Part shown: positions 43,200 to 53,992 of the stretch, in pieces | Layout of the letters: every line of letters starts with the position of its first letter | How positions within the stretch are numbered: position 1 is the first letter of the stretch | Notes under the pieces: generated by a model | What the model saw: only the letters and a program-made list of their open reading frames with translations | Told to the model about the DNA's origin: nothing | The model's database searches: none | Assembly (NCBI GenBank): GCA_947462335.1 | Contig: OX381709.1 | Coordinates: 66,394,609 to 66,458,608 of the forward strand | Length of the DNA stretch: 64,000 nucleotides | From: Harmothoe impar | Taxonomy: Eukaryota; Annelida; Polychaeta; Phyllodocida; Polynoidae | Reading direction: 5' to 3' | Made by a program: the position numbers and the translations under genes

Positions 43200-45540
43200 C
43201 ATAGGTACCAATATAATCCGTTAAATCGAAAATCGTGAATATCTTCGCTGTTTACGCTCCGATCGGCTCGATTTTCGGAAGGGTAGGAGAACTTCATAAT
43301 CGTTTTTGGGTCAAAATCGTTTCGGGGCTAAAAAGTCGGTTTTGGGGGCAAAATCGGTTTTGGAGGCAAAATCATCTGCAGCTCACGCCGCCCCCCGGCC
43401 AACCCGACACGTCGAACCAGAAACGAAGCTGCAACGAAGATGGTGTCGCTGCTGACGCTCCGATCGACTCGCTTTTTCGGCCGAGACGTAAAACAGTGGT
43501 TACGAGCTGCCGGGCGCTGACCCCCACAGCCACCTGCTCGCCCCCAGCCACCTGCTTTCCCACAGCCACCTGCTCACCTACAGCCACCACCTGGAATTCG
43601 ATTATATATGACTTCCAATATATGAAATTAGGGTAGCTTCTTCTGGCCATTACGATTCTGCTGTCAGAAATGAGAAATAACGTACTGTACTCACATTAGA
43701 TAATTCATTCGACTTTCTATTGACAAAAGCGGTATGTGTGAGGCTTGTGGTGGCCTGGTAAGTAGCAGAGAGCGGCATGAGAAATAGCAGACGACATTCA
43801 CCATATATTTAACACTGAGTCTCCCTTTAAGGGCCGCAAATCGGAACTGGCAGAAAAATCGTCGTATGATCAATCTCGGCGATTTAACATTCAAAATTTG
43901 GCAATTCAACATCAACACCCGGCGATTTATCATATAGGTACCATTAGCAGACATGTGTGTGTGTGGGGGGGGGGGGTATTTTGGCGAGTTCCCAAACCGG
44001 AACTGGCAAACTGCGGTGAGCGATAATAGCAGAAAATCGGCGATTCAACATCAAAAGTCGGCGATTTAACATCAAACTTGACGATTTAACTTTTCCTTTT
44101 TGTTTTATCAGCGATTCAACATCAAAACTTGACGATTCAACTTGTCTTTTGTGCAGATGTGCAGGGTGGGGGCGGGGGGGTGCTGAAAGATTTCTGGGCA
44201 CTAATTCAAGCCCAGGCGCCGCGCGTACATGCTGCCACCTGGTGGGAGATTCTGGATTATGGGATAGATGCGGCCATGTTGGATACCAATGGCCGTGGTA
44301 GAATGGGTGCTAATCGAATCTGCTGTCATCATGCTATTTAAAAGCATGTTGAGAGATAACTGATGGAAAATGATATAAAATAGTGTTTCTTTGTTACATG
44401 TACACGGATATTTTTCATGGATGGACGGTAGGTTAGGATTTCTGAGCCATTCCTTCTCCCTCTTTATCATCGGCTCAAAGCAATAGTGCCGGGCCTTATT
44501 TTATCCTCCTCGTGAAGGGAGACAAAGTTGATCATATTTCAGCTGAAACATGACAAATTTCATTCTTATATAGCCCACACAATGTAGAAATGTCATACTA
44601 TATTGTCACAAGGTATCCTAACCCCTCCCCTCCCCTTGTTTGCCTAAAATCTGACTTGTGATTATGTGGCTTCCAACCACGGTAGAGACCGCCTGTACGA
44701 ATGAACCTTGGCCGGGCCATACTGCAGTAGCGCCCGTGGGTGTTCACGAGAAAGACGGACTCGCAAATAAAAATGTCGACTGAATTTTGAAACGAAGGGA
44801 TGGGAGATGTGTAAACTATACAGACATGGGATTATATGTTTGGTATTCCAGTGTACCATGAATCGTGGTATATATAATACTATAATATCTTTAGTTGACC
44901 ATGCCACATAAAAGAAAGGAAAGTAGAACATATTTTCGTGGATATTTAGAAAATAAAATGATATTCACTTTTGCTGAAAGGAGGGTTCTGACATTTTTTG
45001 GGGTCAAAATGTGAAAAATGCAATAACTAATTAAATATCATTAGGACCCAAAAATTGAATCGGGTGTGCTTTTAGGTCATGATTCTACATTGTATAAGAG
45101 AAAAGGGGGAAATTCCTGTGCTCTATGTAGCTTTTTATGGCCATCTGAAAATTTTGAAAGTGCATAACTACAAGCTACGTCGATCCAGCTGGTGGACTAG
45201 AAGCTTGGTGTAGATGGTGGAAAGGTATGGCTGAGACCTCCTCGCTAAAAATGACCTGTGGGTTCTTGATGAGAATGCTCCTTTAAAGCCCCAGCGCCCC
45301 TATATATAGGGCTGAGTACCTGTTCCGACTCCACTCCGACTGCCGCTGGAGGGGTACCGAGATCTGCGCCTTTAAGTATAGCGCTATGAAGTGTCTACAT
45401 ACTTAAGAAAATGAGCCCTACAATCAAGTGAGGCCTATCGGAGAGTGATTACAACCAAAAACTGTTAGCTCGTTTGTAGAGACAGCTTAGGACTAATTGT
45501 CCACTGTAAGCACAGTTATTATAAATCGGGCCGTACAGAA
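43200..45540. other. Gene-poor interval right of the 16-bp array
   Basis: Contains repeats of GGGGCAAAATCGGTTTTGG type (43,300-43,370), a CACAGCCACCTGCTC repeat (43,530-43,580) and clustered AACATCAAAA..CGGCGATT repeats (43,870-44,140). No gene supported. Confidence 0.5.
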
Positions 45541-45930
45541 TTCGACGCGGCTAAAAAAAGCAGACGCAGCGAACGTTCAAGTGGTTGGGGGAGCAAATTG
45601 GTTGTTGACACCGGGGAGGCCCGCGCCCCTGCACTGATTACTAGTGCTCTGCATTAATTAATTAGAGCTTGTATCTGGGAATCGTTAAAAGGCTATCAAT
45701 ACCCGGCGCTCGTTATGGCTTTTCTTTGGCCGCCACTCATTCCAATTAGGGGCTAAATTGGCCGCGCTGAGCAGTTACGTGACAATTAAAGAGCCCGTCG
45801 TGAACCGTGTTTTTTGACGAGCAGCTCAAAACGGCAGCCATTGCGTGTCACGGCGAGCAGCTCGTAAGGGCGCATGCGTCACGGCCGGTCTGTCAGAGCT
45901 ACTCATGGCGACGAGCGGAAGCAGCTCTTT
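45540..45930. promoter_or_regulatory. CpG-rich patch with paired GAGCAGCTC words
   Basis: GAGCAGCTC at 45819-45827 and 45855-45863, 36 bp apart, plus AATTAATTAATTAGAG at about 45,654. Confidence 0.3.
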
Positions 45931-46194
45931 CTTAACTCCATGACAGAAGAGAGAAGAGTTGGAGACGCCGGTTGGGGTAGGGTGTGCAAAATGAGGGATG
46001 GTGCTGAAATGTACAGGTGGTGGGCGGGGTGGTATGGTGCTCGTCATGTGTCGCGGATGGAGCTTTGGGCGATAGCAGGGATGCTAGGGATAGGTAGGGA
46101 TATGCCCACTATATAGGGGGTATATATATATACTTGTATGTCGGGTAGTAGCTCTGTTTCAACCAATACAATATCGGCATCATACAGACAGAGC

Positions 46195-46475
46195 ATTTAT
46201 CAAGATTGGTATTCAGACTAAATGAGATCTTATGCTAAGATGGGGTGTATAAAACTAGCTATATATGTATGGTAATGATAGGCTCTGAACAAGCGGGTCA
46301 TAAAAGGCTACCGAGTGCTTTCGATATTGAGAATCGCAATTGTTTCAAAGGATAGATACCTGAAAGGAACTCTTGAATGCATAATGGTAATGGTGTATTC
46401 AAAGGGGTAGCTTACGTTGGCCTCCTGCATGGGAGGAATGAATCTGTGTTAAATTGGACTCGAAAGAAAGACACC
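46195..46475. repeat. Dispersed repeat, copy 1
   Basis: Shares TTGGTATTCAGACTAAATG, GGGTGTATAAAA and AGCTTACGTTGGCCTCCT..GGAGGAATGAAT with the copy at 48,420-48,720. Family unknown. Confidence 0.6.
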
Positions 46476-46649
46476 CTGTGCGATGCAAAGGTCTAGACCT
46501 AATTAACTTGTGGAATCAAGACTGTTAGGTAGTATTTCATGTAATGCTGTGACCAATTTAACTTTTTGCAAACACAAAACTTTTTAACTGGTGGTGCTCA
46601 TTCCAGATCTGAGAAATATTTGCCATTGCATTTTCTGCAGGCGTCATTG

Positions 46650-47350
46650 AAGGTTTTAGGACGGCCGGTTGAGGGACAAAATAAGGCTGCAATGAAATTA
46701 AGCCGGTGGTATTTTTTCCAACGATTTCTGCGGCTAAATCAATGAAGTGACGCCGATGGCAGCTGAGCAGACGACTTCAACAACGTTTGATGGAGACGGA
46801 CGACACTTCCGGTACGTCACTTCCTATTACGCGCCGCCGGCAGAGAACACAAGAGGACGCAGCGCTTGCTCAACATTTCATTTAAATTGCAATTTCCAAA
46901 GTAATTTGACCGCAGTCGTGATTGCCAATACCGACAGGAAAGGCCCTCTCATAAAAGCCACGGACACATGCGCCCGGCCCCGCTAACTCAATTTGTAACG
47001 TTTCAAATCTGATTGCCCGCGTTTGATTAAATGTGTCTCCCGTTAATTGCGAGTGATGCTTTGCTCGGCGCGTTAGGGTGGCCGGCTGACTGTGGCTGAG
47101 TTTGGGCTCATGTTAATCACGCGGCGATCTGATTCTATTATCGCCCATTATCACCCACCCTCTGTCCTAATCAATGCGATGAAACGCACATCGCTGGACT
47201 GTGAATGTTGGATGTCATCATAAAATGCGATAAAACCGACAAATGAGATTAGACGCTGCCGCCCTGCCGGAGCCTCTTGACTTCTCGGCAGGCTCAATCG
47301 GCGCGAATTATGGCTGCTGTCCATAAGGGGCGGGCTGTGGGGGGTGGTGC
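46650..47350. promoter_or_regulatory. CpG island with ETS/CRE-like cluster
   Basis: CACTTCCGGT (46804-46813) immediately followed by ACGTCACTTCC, and further right TAACGTTTCAAATCTGATTG then CCCGCGTTTGATTAAATG. It resembles a housekeeping-type promoter or conserved enhancer, but no coding exon is seen on either side. Confidence 0.35.
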
Positions 47351-48419
47351 CACCTGGTTTGGGGGCTCGTGCGGCCACCATGGAGGCCTATAGAGGATCT
47401 AGCTCCATCTATTAGACTATGGAGGCTGTATACTGCCGTCAATGTATCATCCTCTGCTATGCTACCTGACCTTGACAGAACCTATCAATTGTTATGGGTT
47501 ATTGTGCTTTATAAGGAATTATAGCAAGAAAAGACATCAACTGGTATGCATCTTTATCAAGAGGTGTAGCCACATGAACAGAAGTCTAGATAAAAGGCAG
47601 CAGAACACTGCATTTTGTGTAAATGTTCCTGGTGGTTGTTGCAAAATCATGCACTGAGGTAACCGTACATACGACTAAGACGGTACCCCTCTACGAGTAA
47701 ACATAGAACTACGGTACCCTGCGTCACAGAGCTAGCACTGAGGGAGTTACACCAAGAAGCTTAAAAGTCTCTAGTATACCTGGTCCCGTTCCGGCCTAAA
47801 TCCCAGCCCTGCACTCAATGGCGACCAAAGTACATCGTGTCTAAAGGCCAACACATGATACTTTGCCATTTCTCAACATTGCGGGTGTGTGTGCATGTAC
47901 AGCCTCAGTTAGGTCGTTATTCCGGGCGTTATAGGGGGCGAAAGTAACCCGATGCCACGCAAAAAACGGGTGTTGAAATAACCTCGAATCAGGACAGGAA
48001 GCGATGTCACGCTATGAGAGTTTTTGGAAAAAATATTAATTCTCCGCAAATAGACATCTCTACTGGAAATCCTTTCATACGGTTGTGTGTCAGACATTCC
48101 CCCTGTTGTACCTTGAATGCCTTATAAAAGGGATTCTTCTGGAGGAAGAAATCTGCAAGTTTCTGGAAGGCCCCATACCTAATACGTACCGCGCCGTGAC
48201 TTCCTGTCCTGATTCGAGGGTTTAAATCACCTGCACAACCGATTGTAAACGGGTAGGCTTTCGCCCCCTATTGAACACAGGACCGGTTTCCTTGTCGCGC
48301 CCCACTGTCGGCGCGATGTGAGTAGTATATATAAATGCGCATGTCACCCAGGTTGACGCACGCGGGACGCACAACACATTCAGTACCTATAACTAGACAT
48401 TACATATGGCATATCCCCA

Positions 48420-48720
48420 TCTTACTTATCAATTTTGGTATTCAGGCTAAATGGGATATGAAGCTCAGATCATAGGGTGTATAAAAGTTACATAATTAGT
48501 AGATTAGATCTGAATGAGTGAGCCCTACACCCCGACCCTACAGGGCTAACTCTAAAGTGCCTGGGATATTCAAAATGTCAATTGTATTGGGAGACAGACA
48601 CTTTAACTGATCTTAGAAAATACAGAACAGTTAGTTCTGTTCTAGTAGGCCATCTCCAAAAAGGTAGCATACGTCGGCCTTCTAGGAGGAATGAATGTGC
48701 TAAATTGGTTTTGTAGGCCT
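48420..48720. repeat. Dispersed repeat, copy 2
   Basis: Contains TTGGTATTCAGGCTAAATGG, AGGGTGTATAAAA and AGCATACGTCGGCCTTCTAGG, AGGAATGAATG, in the same order as copy 1. A small MITE-like scrap (CCGACCCTACAGGG) lies at 48,533. Confidence 0.6.
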
Positions 48721-49659
48721 AAAGGCCTCCATTTTAGCCTACACACATACACTTAAACCCCTATGACGCAATGGGTGATCATTTTGATTGTGTCCTGGTG
48801 CTCTTTAAAGTCTTAATTTTTCTTGGAGTGCAGCACAAGTCATTATCATCACAATATAGGTAAAACAATACCTCGACATCAACGACTAATGACCATAAGG
48901 TCATGATCACTGATGACGGTCCCATTGGATTGGGGTTTCAGTGTACGGGAGGCCTATGTGTGAGTAGTTTATAAATGTGCATGTTGCCCTGAGGTTGGGA
49001 CACAGGACAACAGGATGCCTACTACCCCGACTACTAGTACGTCTACATAGTGCCACAGTATTAATGAGGTCCCGCTATTGTGTCTCTTTAGCCATGATAC
49101 CTTTCCGAGAAATGCAATAAAACCATTAAAGCATCATTGGTTTAGATTATTTAGATTGCGGAGGGGGTCCCTGCTTTATGAGAGAAATGTGATTGTTCTT
49201 TAATATAAACGTCGGACAAAAGAGAACGTTGTTCTATTAGCACCCCCGTACTTTTAGAATCCTAGACCATATTGGAACAATAGAGGGCACCAAACGAGGT
49301 GCTCTAGATGTTCTAGGGGCCTCTTTGTAGGTCTCGGACCACCAAAAAATTTCATCTGATAAACCATAACATGCCCTAAAAGTGGTCAAATGTTATTCAA
49401 TCCCATCAAAGTAATCCTAATACTTCAGAACCATGTTAGTTATTCATTCTGAGACCCAGAAACCCCCCATTTTACCGATCTAGTCGTTCTCTATTGACCT
49501 GTCAAGGCACTCACCTCAGCTGTCACAATTTTAATTTATGCATGATATCAAAGCTTGCCATAATTCCTATGCACTAATATAAACCTATCAGAGGCCACAC
49601 TATCTGAAATGCCTAGATTTACTGTATGATCGTTTTTCTAATAGCCTCGTTTTGCTGGT

Positions 49660-50270
49660 CCGAGAAATACAGCCATAGACCACATTCTGTAGCAATAGAG
49701 AGCACCACACGAGGCGGCTAGTGGCCTCTCTGTACAAATACAGCCATAGACCACATTCTGTAGCAATAGAGAGCACCACACGAGGCGGCTAGTGGCCTCT
49801 CTGTACAAATACAGCCATAGACCACATTCTATAGCAATAGAGAGCACCACACGAGGCGGCTAGTGGCCTCTCTGTACAAATACAGCCATAGATTACATTC
49901 TGTAGCAATAGAGAGCACCACACGAGGCGGCTAGTGGCCTCTCTGTACAAATACAGCCATAGACCACATTCTGTAGCAATAGAGAGCACCACACGAGGCG
50001 GCTAGTGGCCTCTCTGTACAAATACAGCCATAGACCACATTCTGTAGCAATAGAGAGCACCACACGAGGCGGCTAGTGGCCTCTCTGTACAAATACAGCC
50101 ATAGACCACATTCTATAGCAATAGAGAGCACCACACGAGGCGGCTAGTGGCCTCTCTGTACAGGGACAGCCATAGACCACATTCTGTAGCAACAGAGGAC
50201 ACCACTCAAGGCAGTTTAGAGGCCTCTCTATATATAGTTGCAGCCATAGACCACATTCTGTAGCAATTGC
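49660..50270. repeat. 71-bp satellite array (about 8 copies)
   Basis: The unit includes AAATACAGCCATAGACCACA, TTCTGTAGCAATAGAGAGCA and CACGAGGCGGCTAGTGGCCT. Central copies are nearly identical; outer right-hand copies are diverged. Confidence 0.94.
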
Positions 50271-51144
50271 AGTTGTTTAATTTCAGAATAAACCACCACC
50301 GCTTTAACAAACACTTTAATCCTTGTACAGTAGTCATAGAATAGGCAACGTTTCGATCTGATCATAGATCTTCTGCAGCAGTCTAATTGGTGGGGAAATT
50401 ATATAGGACTTTCGCACACAAGTCTTACGTTTTAGCAGTCAAGAGTTGTAAGCAAGCAGGCAAATGCATTTATCCGAGAGAGAAATGGGAATTAAACCTG
50501 TTGCCAGGATTTTCGTTTTGTCAAAGCAAACTCTGTATGTATTGGTTATATGCGTCGCTGTCGTCGGTCGATGTTGATTTTGCATGGAATTGCATAGACA
50601 CCAATGGCATTGCACAGGCACCAATAAAAAAGCAATTCCATTTTGGGAATTAAACCTGGTGCCAGGGTCTTTAAAATGAGATATGATGAGCTAAAGTATC
50701 CCCCAAGTTTTGTTTGAATCGGTTCTCGGACATGAGTTGATATGTATAACTGAAAATGGTCAATACGCTCTAAATGCATTGTATAGATGTTATTAATCAA
50801 ACCAAGTGTTTACTCATCATCGTGCAAATTTGGTTTTAGTTATTTTGCGGGCCTCTTGTCTTTAAAATTACATTCCTCTTTTTTTACAAAGATATGTTAC
50901 TTTAAATGTATGCTGAATACTAAATACCTGTGTAAGGCGCCTTGTGCAATCTTTGTTGTGATGAAAACCCAAACAAAATCCTGGGATAAGTGACAGGTGT
51001 GACCCCAGCTACACGGGGTAGTACACTCTCCTATAATCCTCTCAGATAGATGTAAATATTAAATTCTCTTTGGATATCACGCACCGAATCCCCTCGAGGA
51101 AATGGGGTGTGAGGAGGGATATTGAGGGACTATTACCAACTCTC

Positions 51145-52091
51145 TTAACCCTTAATGCATTAATGCAGCATTACCTTGGTCGTCATGATCCATGACTACA
51201 GTGCTGGCAAGTAACTTGCTAGTGCTGCATTCAAGCACCATGCCGATCCTACGGGATTGACACACTATACTCCAATGTACCACCAGCGAGTAACTCACCG
51301 GAGCTGCATTAGCGGAGCTCGTGGGACAAACTGGCCAAGTGACTACAAAACCATACATATTTCCCATAAATTAATCATAAAAATGTACCAGTAATATTAA
51401 ACCTGTGTATATTGCCCATAATCTTGATGTCGCATATTTCCAGTAATCTTAACACTTTGCATACTGGTGGTATCTGTGTATCTCCTGTAATCTTAAAATA
51501 GCATATCCCCCGTAATGTTAATGTCTTTCCACTAGTCATTGTCACAGTCTCAGGCTACGATAGATGCATTTTAGCTGGGTTTTGATATCAAAGTTGGTAA
51601 TGATATTGTTTATATCGGAGAATATTGGAAATATGTCATACATGACTCCAGGGAATATGCACACAGTTAAGATTACTGGTAAGGTCAGACTAAAAAGAAA
51701 AGTTGGTTGATGGATTTCGCGCACCTTTTTTTCGGAAATGGAATTTTGTCAATGGATTTCGCTTGCTTCCTTTTTTTCTCTTTTTTTTTAAATTGAGAAT
51801 TTTTTTTTTTTTTTTTTCTTCTGATGATTCCCCCAGATTAACCAAGGGTAAAAAAAATTGTCGCTTGTTCCACTTTTCCGCCTACAAAATCCATTGACAA
51901 AAGAAAATTCGCTTGTTTGTACCTTTTTTTGAAGTAAAATCCATTGACCAAATTTTTTTTGGTGTGGCCTGATATGCATTTTTAAGATTATGGTAAATAT
52001 GTACGGCTGCTAGTCACTTGTTAGTTCTTGCATTGGTGCACCATGACGACAAATGTCATCATTTAGTGACATGCCGTCCTTAGAGGGTTAA
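51145..52091. mobile_element. Palindromic MITE, copy H, split by a nested insertion
   Basis: Left half 51145 to about 51320 (TTAACCCTTAATGCATTAAT, CTAGTGCTGCATTCA, GAGTAACTCACCGG). Right half from about 52004 to 52091 (GCATTGGTGCACCATGACGA, AGAGGGTTAAT). About 680 bp of unrelated foldback sequence lies between. Confidence 0.75.
51345..52003. mobile_element. Foldback element nested in MITE copy H
   Basis: Inverted segments include CATATTTCC...CAGTAATCTTAA near 51,350-51,460 against TTAAGATTACTGG (51,667) and TTAAGATTATGGTAAATATG (51,982). It contains a further T-rich inner unit (51,690-51,975) with inverted AAATCCATTGAC and CAATGGATTTCGC motifs. Confidence 0.5.
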
Positions 52092-52454
52092 TCGATGTTT
52101 GCCCCGTGGAAATACTTTGTTCTATAGATTTCTAGGTTTGCTCCAGCATGTCATTGAAAACACATAGATCTTTTATATTTTGGCCTGATTTGGAAACTGA
52201 TCTCGGTGTGGTTTCCTGGTGTATATTTTCGTTTCTAGATATTCCAAATATAATGGACTTGGTACAGAACTTTTCAAATTCTACTGAAAAACTGGGGTTT
52301 TATTTTAGTGTTTTTTTGTTTAAAAAAAATACCAATATCAAACATATATCTATGATATCTTCCATCAGTTTCAAAATTCACTTGATATGATCATTAAATG
52401 GTTTCCAATATATAGGATATCAAGTCAGGACAAGCAGAGTTCAGATTAAATATT

Positions 52455-52460
52455 TTATTC
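52455..52460 (-). terminator. Candidate poly(A) signal of the Pro-rich repeat gene
   Basis: AATAAA on the minus strand (TTTATT on plus), about 370 nt after the stop codon, within AT-rich sequence expected of a 3' UTR. Confidence 0.4.
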
Positions 52461-52828
52461 GAAATAGTCAGATGAAAATGTAACTGAGACAACTACATGA
52501 GAGGACATAGGGATATTATTTTGACACTTTTTTTTTAAAACTACTAGAAATTTTTGGTTACAACAAATCTAGTAGAAAATCTAAAGTCCATACTTTATAC
52601 ATATATTAACAATTATATAAGATGGTAGGTGGTATCATAGTTTTCAGGAACTCTTTGAAAAGCCTCTAGGGTATTACAACATTTTACAATCATAATCCAT
52701 ATAATTATGCAACTGTTGTTTTTGTAGAAATATGACTATAAAATGATTTGGTATAGCTCTTTCCAAAAGGCTTTTGGAAAAATAGTTTACATCTGACCAA
52801 TTTGATGTGAAATAATTTGCTTCACAAT

Positions 52829-53992
52829 TCACTTTGTCTTCCTGATAGCTGGTAGAGAAACAGGTGATGACTGACTTTCCTTCACCCGCCTTTTCCTCTC
52901 TTTTGCGACATTGATGGGAGCTGTAATCCAGGGTGGAAGACGTGGCAATACCTCTGTGGGTTTTTTCTTTTCTGAGCATCCTGCAATAGTGGGTGGAGGC
53001 GTACGTGGCAGGGTCCTTGTTTGTGTGAAGGGGTTGAACTCCGGCTTGGCCTCTCTGCATGAAATATCTGGCAAAGGGGTTCGGAGAAGGGTTCTCGTCT
53101 GCACAAATGGGTCTCGGCCCATAGTAGAATCCTTCAAGTCGGAGGAGTGTGGGATTGGTGGCAGTGGTGTGCATGCTAGAATCCTTGCCTCAGGTGAGCT
53201 CGGGACTGGTGGCAGAGGTGTGCGTGCCAAGTTCCTTGCCTTAGGTGAGCTTGGGACTGGTGGCAGTGGTGTGCGTGCCAAGTTCCTTGCCTTGGGTGAG
53301 CTTGGGACTGGTAGCAGTGGTGTGCGTGCCAAGTTCCTTGCCTTGGGTGAGCTTGGGACTGGTGGCAGTGGTGTGCGTGCCAAGTTCCTTGCCTCTTGTG
53401 AGCTTGGGACTGGTGGCAGTGGTGTGCGTGCCAAGTTCCTTGCCTTGGGTGAGCTTGGGACTGGTGGCAGTGGTGTGCATGCTAGAATCCTTGCCTCATG
53501 TGAGCTTGGGACTGGTGGCAGTGGTGTGCGTGCCAAGTTCCTTGCCTCATGTGAGCTTGGGACTGGTGGCAGTGGTGTGCGTGCCAAGTTCCTTGCCTCA
53601 TGTGAGCTTGGGACTGGTGGCAGTGGTGTGCGTGCCAAGTTCCTTGCCTTGGGTGAGCTTGGGACTTGTGGCAGTGGTGTGCGTGCCAAGTTCCTTGCCT
53701 TGGGTGAGCTTGGGACTGGTGGCAGTGGTGTGCGTGTTAGGTTCCTCCCTTGGGGAGCCTTGCTCACAATGTTACACTCCATCTCTTCCATCACTTTGCT
53801 CAGCTCGGCTAACCTGGATGCACAAATGTTCCACTTCACTGTGGACTCTTTGAGTGCTGGCATTTCCCGCGTGAGCAAGCAATGCTCTTTTTTGAGGCAT
53901 GTGTATAGGCATAAAGTGCACTTGGGCTTGGGACAGTCTATCCCCGGAGTGACCGCTCTCTTTAGGTCAATTTGGGAAGACAGGCTCCTGGC
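52829..53992 (-). CDS. Unrecognised protein, terminal coding exon: Cys cluster plus 17-residue Pro-rich repeats
   Basis: I do not recognise this protein. The frame is open from the acceptor (T-rich tract then CTTCCAG at 53993-53999) to TGA at 52829-52831, 387 residues, phase 0 in. N-terminal part: CPKPKCTLCLYTCLKKEHC (C-x4-C-x2-C-x3-C-x5-C, possibly metal-binding), then a helical Glu/Lys/Met-rich stretch. Middle: twelve 17-residue units of the type ARNLARTPLPPVPSSPK. After these come two degenerate TRTLxRTPxP echoes and a basic tail rich in Lys/Arg. Retention of the RTP core in diverged flanking units, the splice acceptor and a downstream AATAAA favour real coding on this strand. Upstream exon(s) in 54.0-54.95 kb were not identified. 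PxxP and TP/SP sites suggest SH3/WW or proline-directed kinase contacts, but that is inference. Confidence 0.6.
   Translation of the reverse strand, partial: ARSLSSQIDLKRAVTPGIDCPKPKCTLCLYTCLKKEHCLLTREMPALKESTVKWNICASRLAELSKVMEEMECNIVSKAPQGRNLTRTPLPPVPSSPKARNLARTPLPQVPSSPKARNLARTPLPPVPSSHEARNLARTPLPPVPSSHEARNLARTPLPPVPSSHEARILACTPLPPVPSSPKARNLARTPLPPVPSSQEARNLARTPLPPVPSSPKARNLARTPLLPVPSSPKARNLARTPLPPVPSSPKARNLARTPLPPVPSSPEARILACTPLPPIPHSSDLKDSTMGRDPFVQTRTLLRTPLPDISCREAKPEFNPFTQTRTLPRTPPPTIAGCSEKKKPTEVLPRLPPWITAPINVAKERKRRVKESQSSPVSLPAIRKTK
53141..53755 (-). repeat. 51-bp coding minisatellite (12 units)
   Basis: Twelve tandem units of 51 bp (17 codons), differing mostly at the last two codons (PK, HE, QE, PE) and in two variant units starting ARILACTP. 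The length is a multiple of three, so unit gain or loss keeps frame. Confidence 0.9.

Larger units (their letters stand above)
50271..52454. other. Interval between 71-bp satellite and Pro-rich gene
   Basis: AT-rich; includes MITE copy H with its nested insertion and T-rich runs. No gene supported; the right edge is the expected 3' end of the minus-strand Pro-rich gene. Confidence 0.5.

Noticed and set aside
40703..43297. Minus ORFs of up to 542 codons (Ser/Pro/Phe-rich)
   Set aside because: Produced by a stop-free 16-bp minisatellite; 48 bp give the same 16 residues in every frame.
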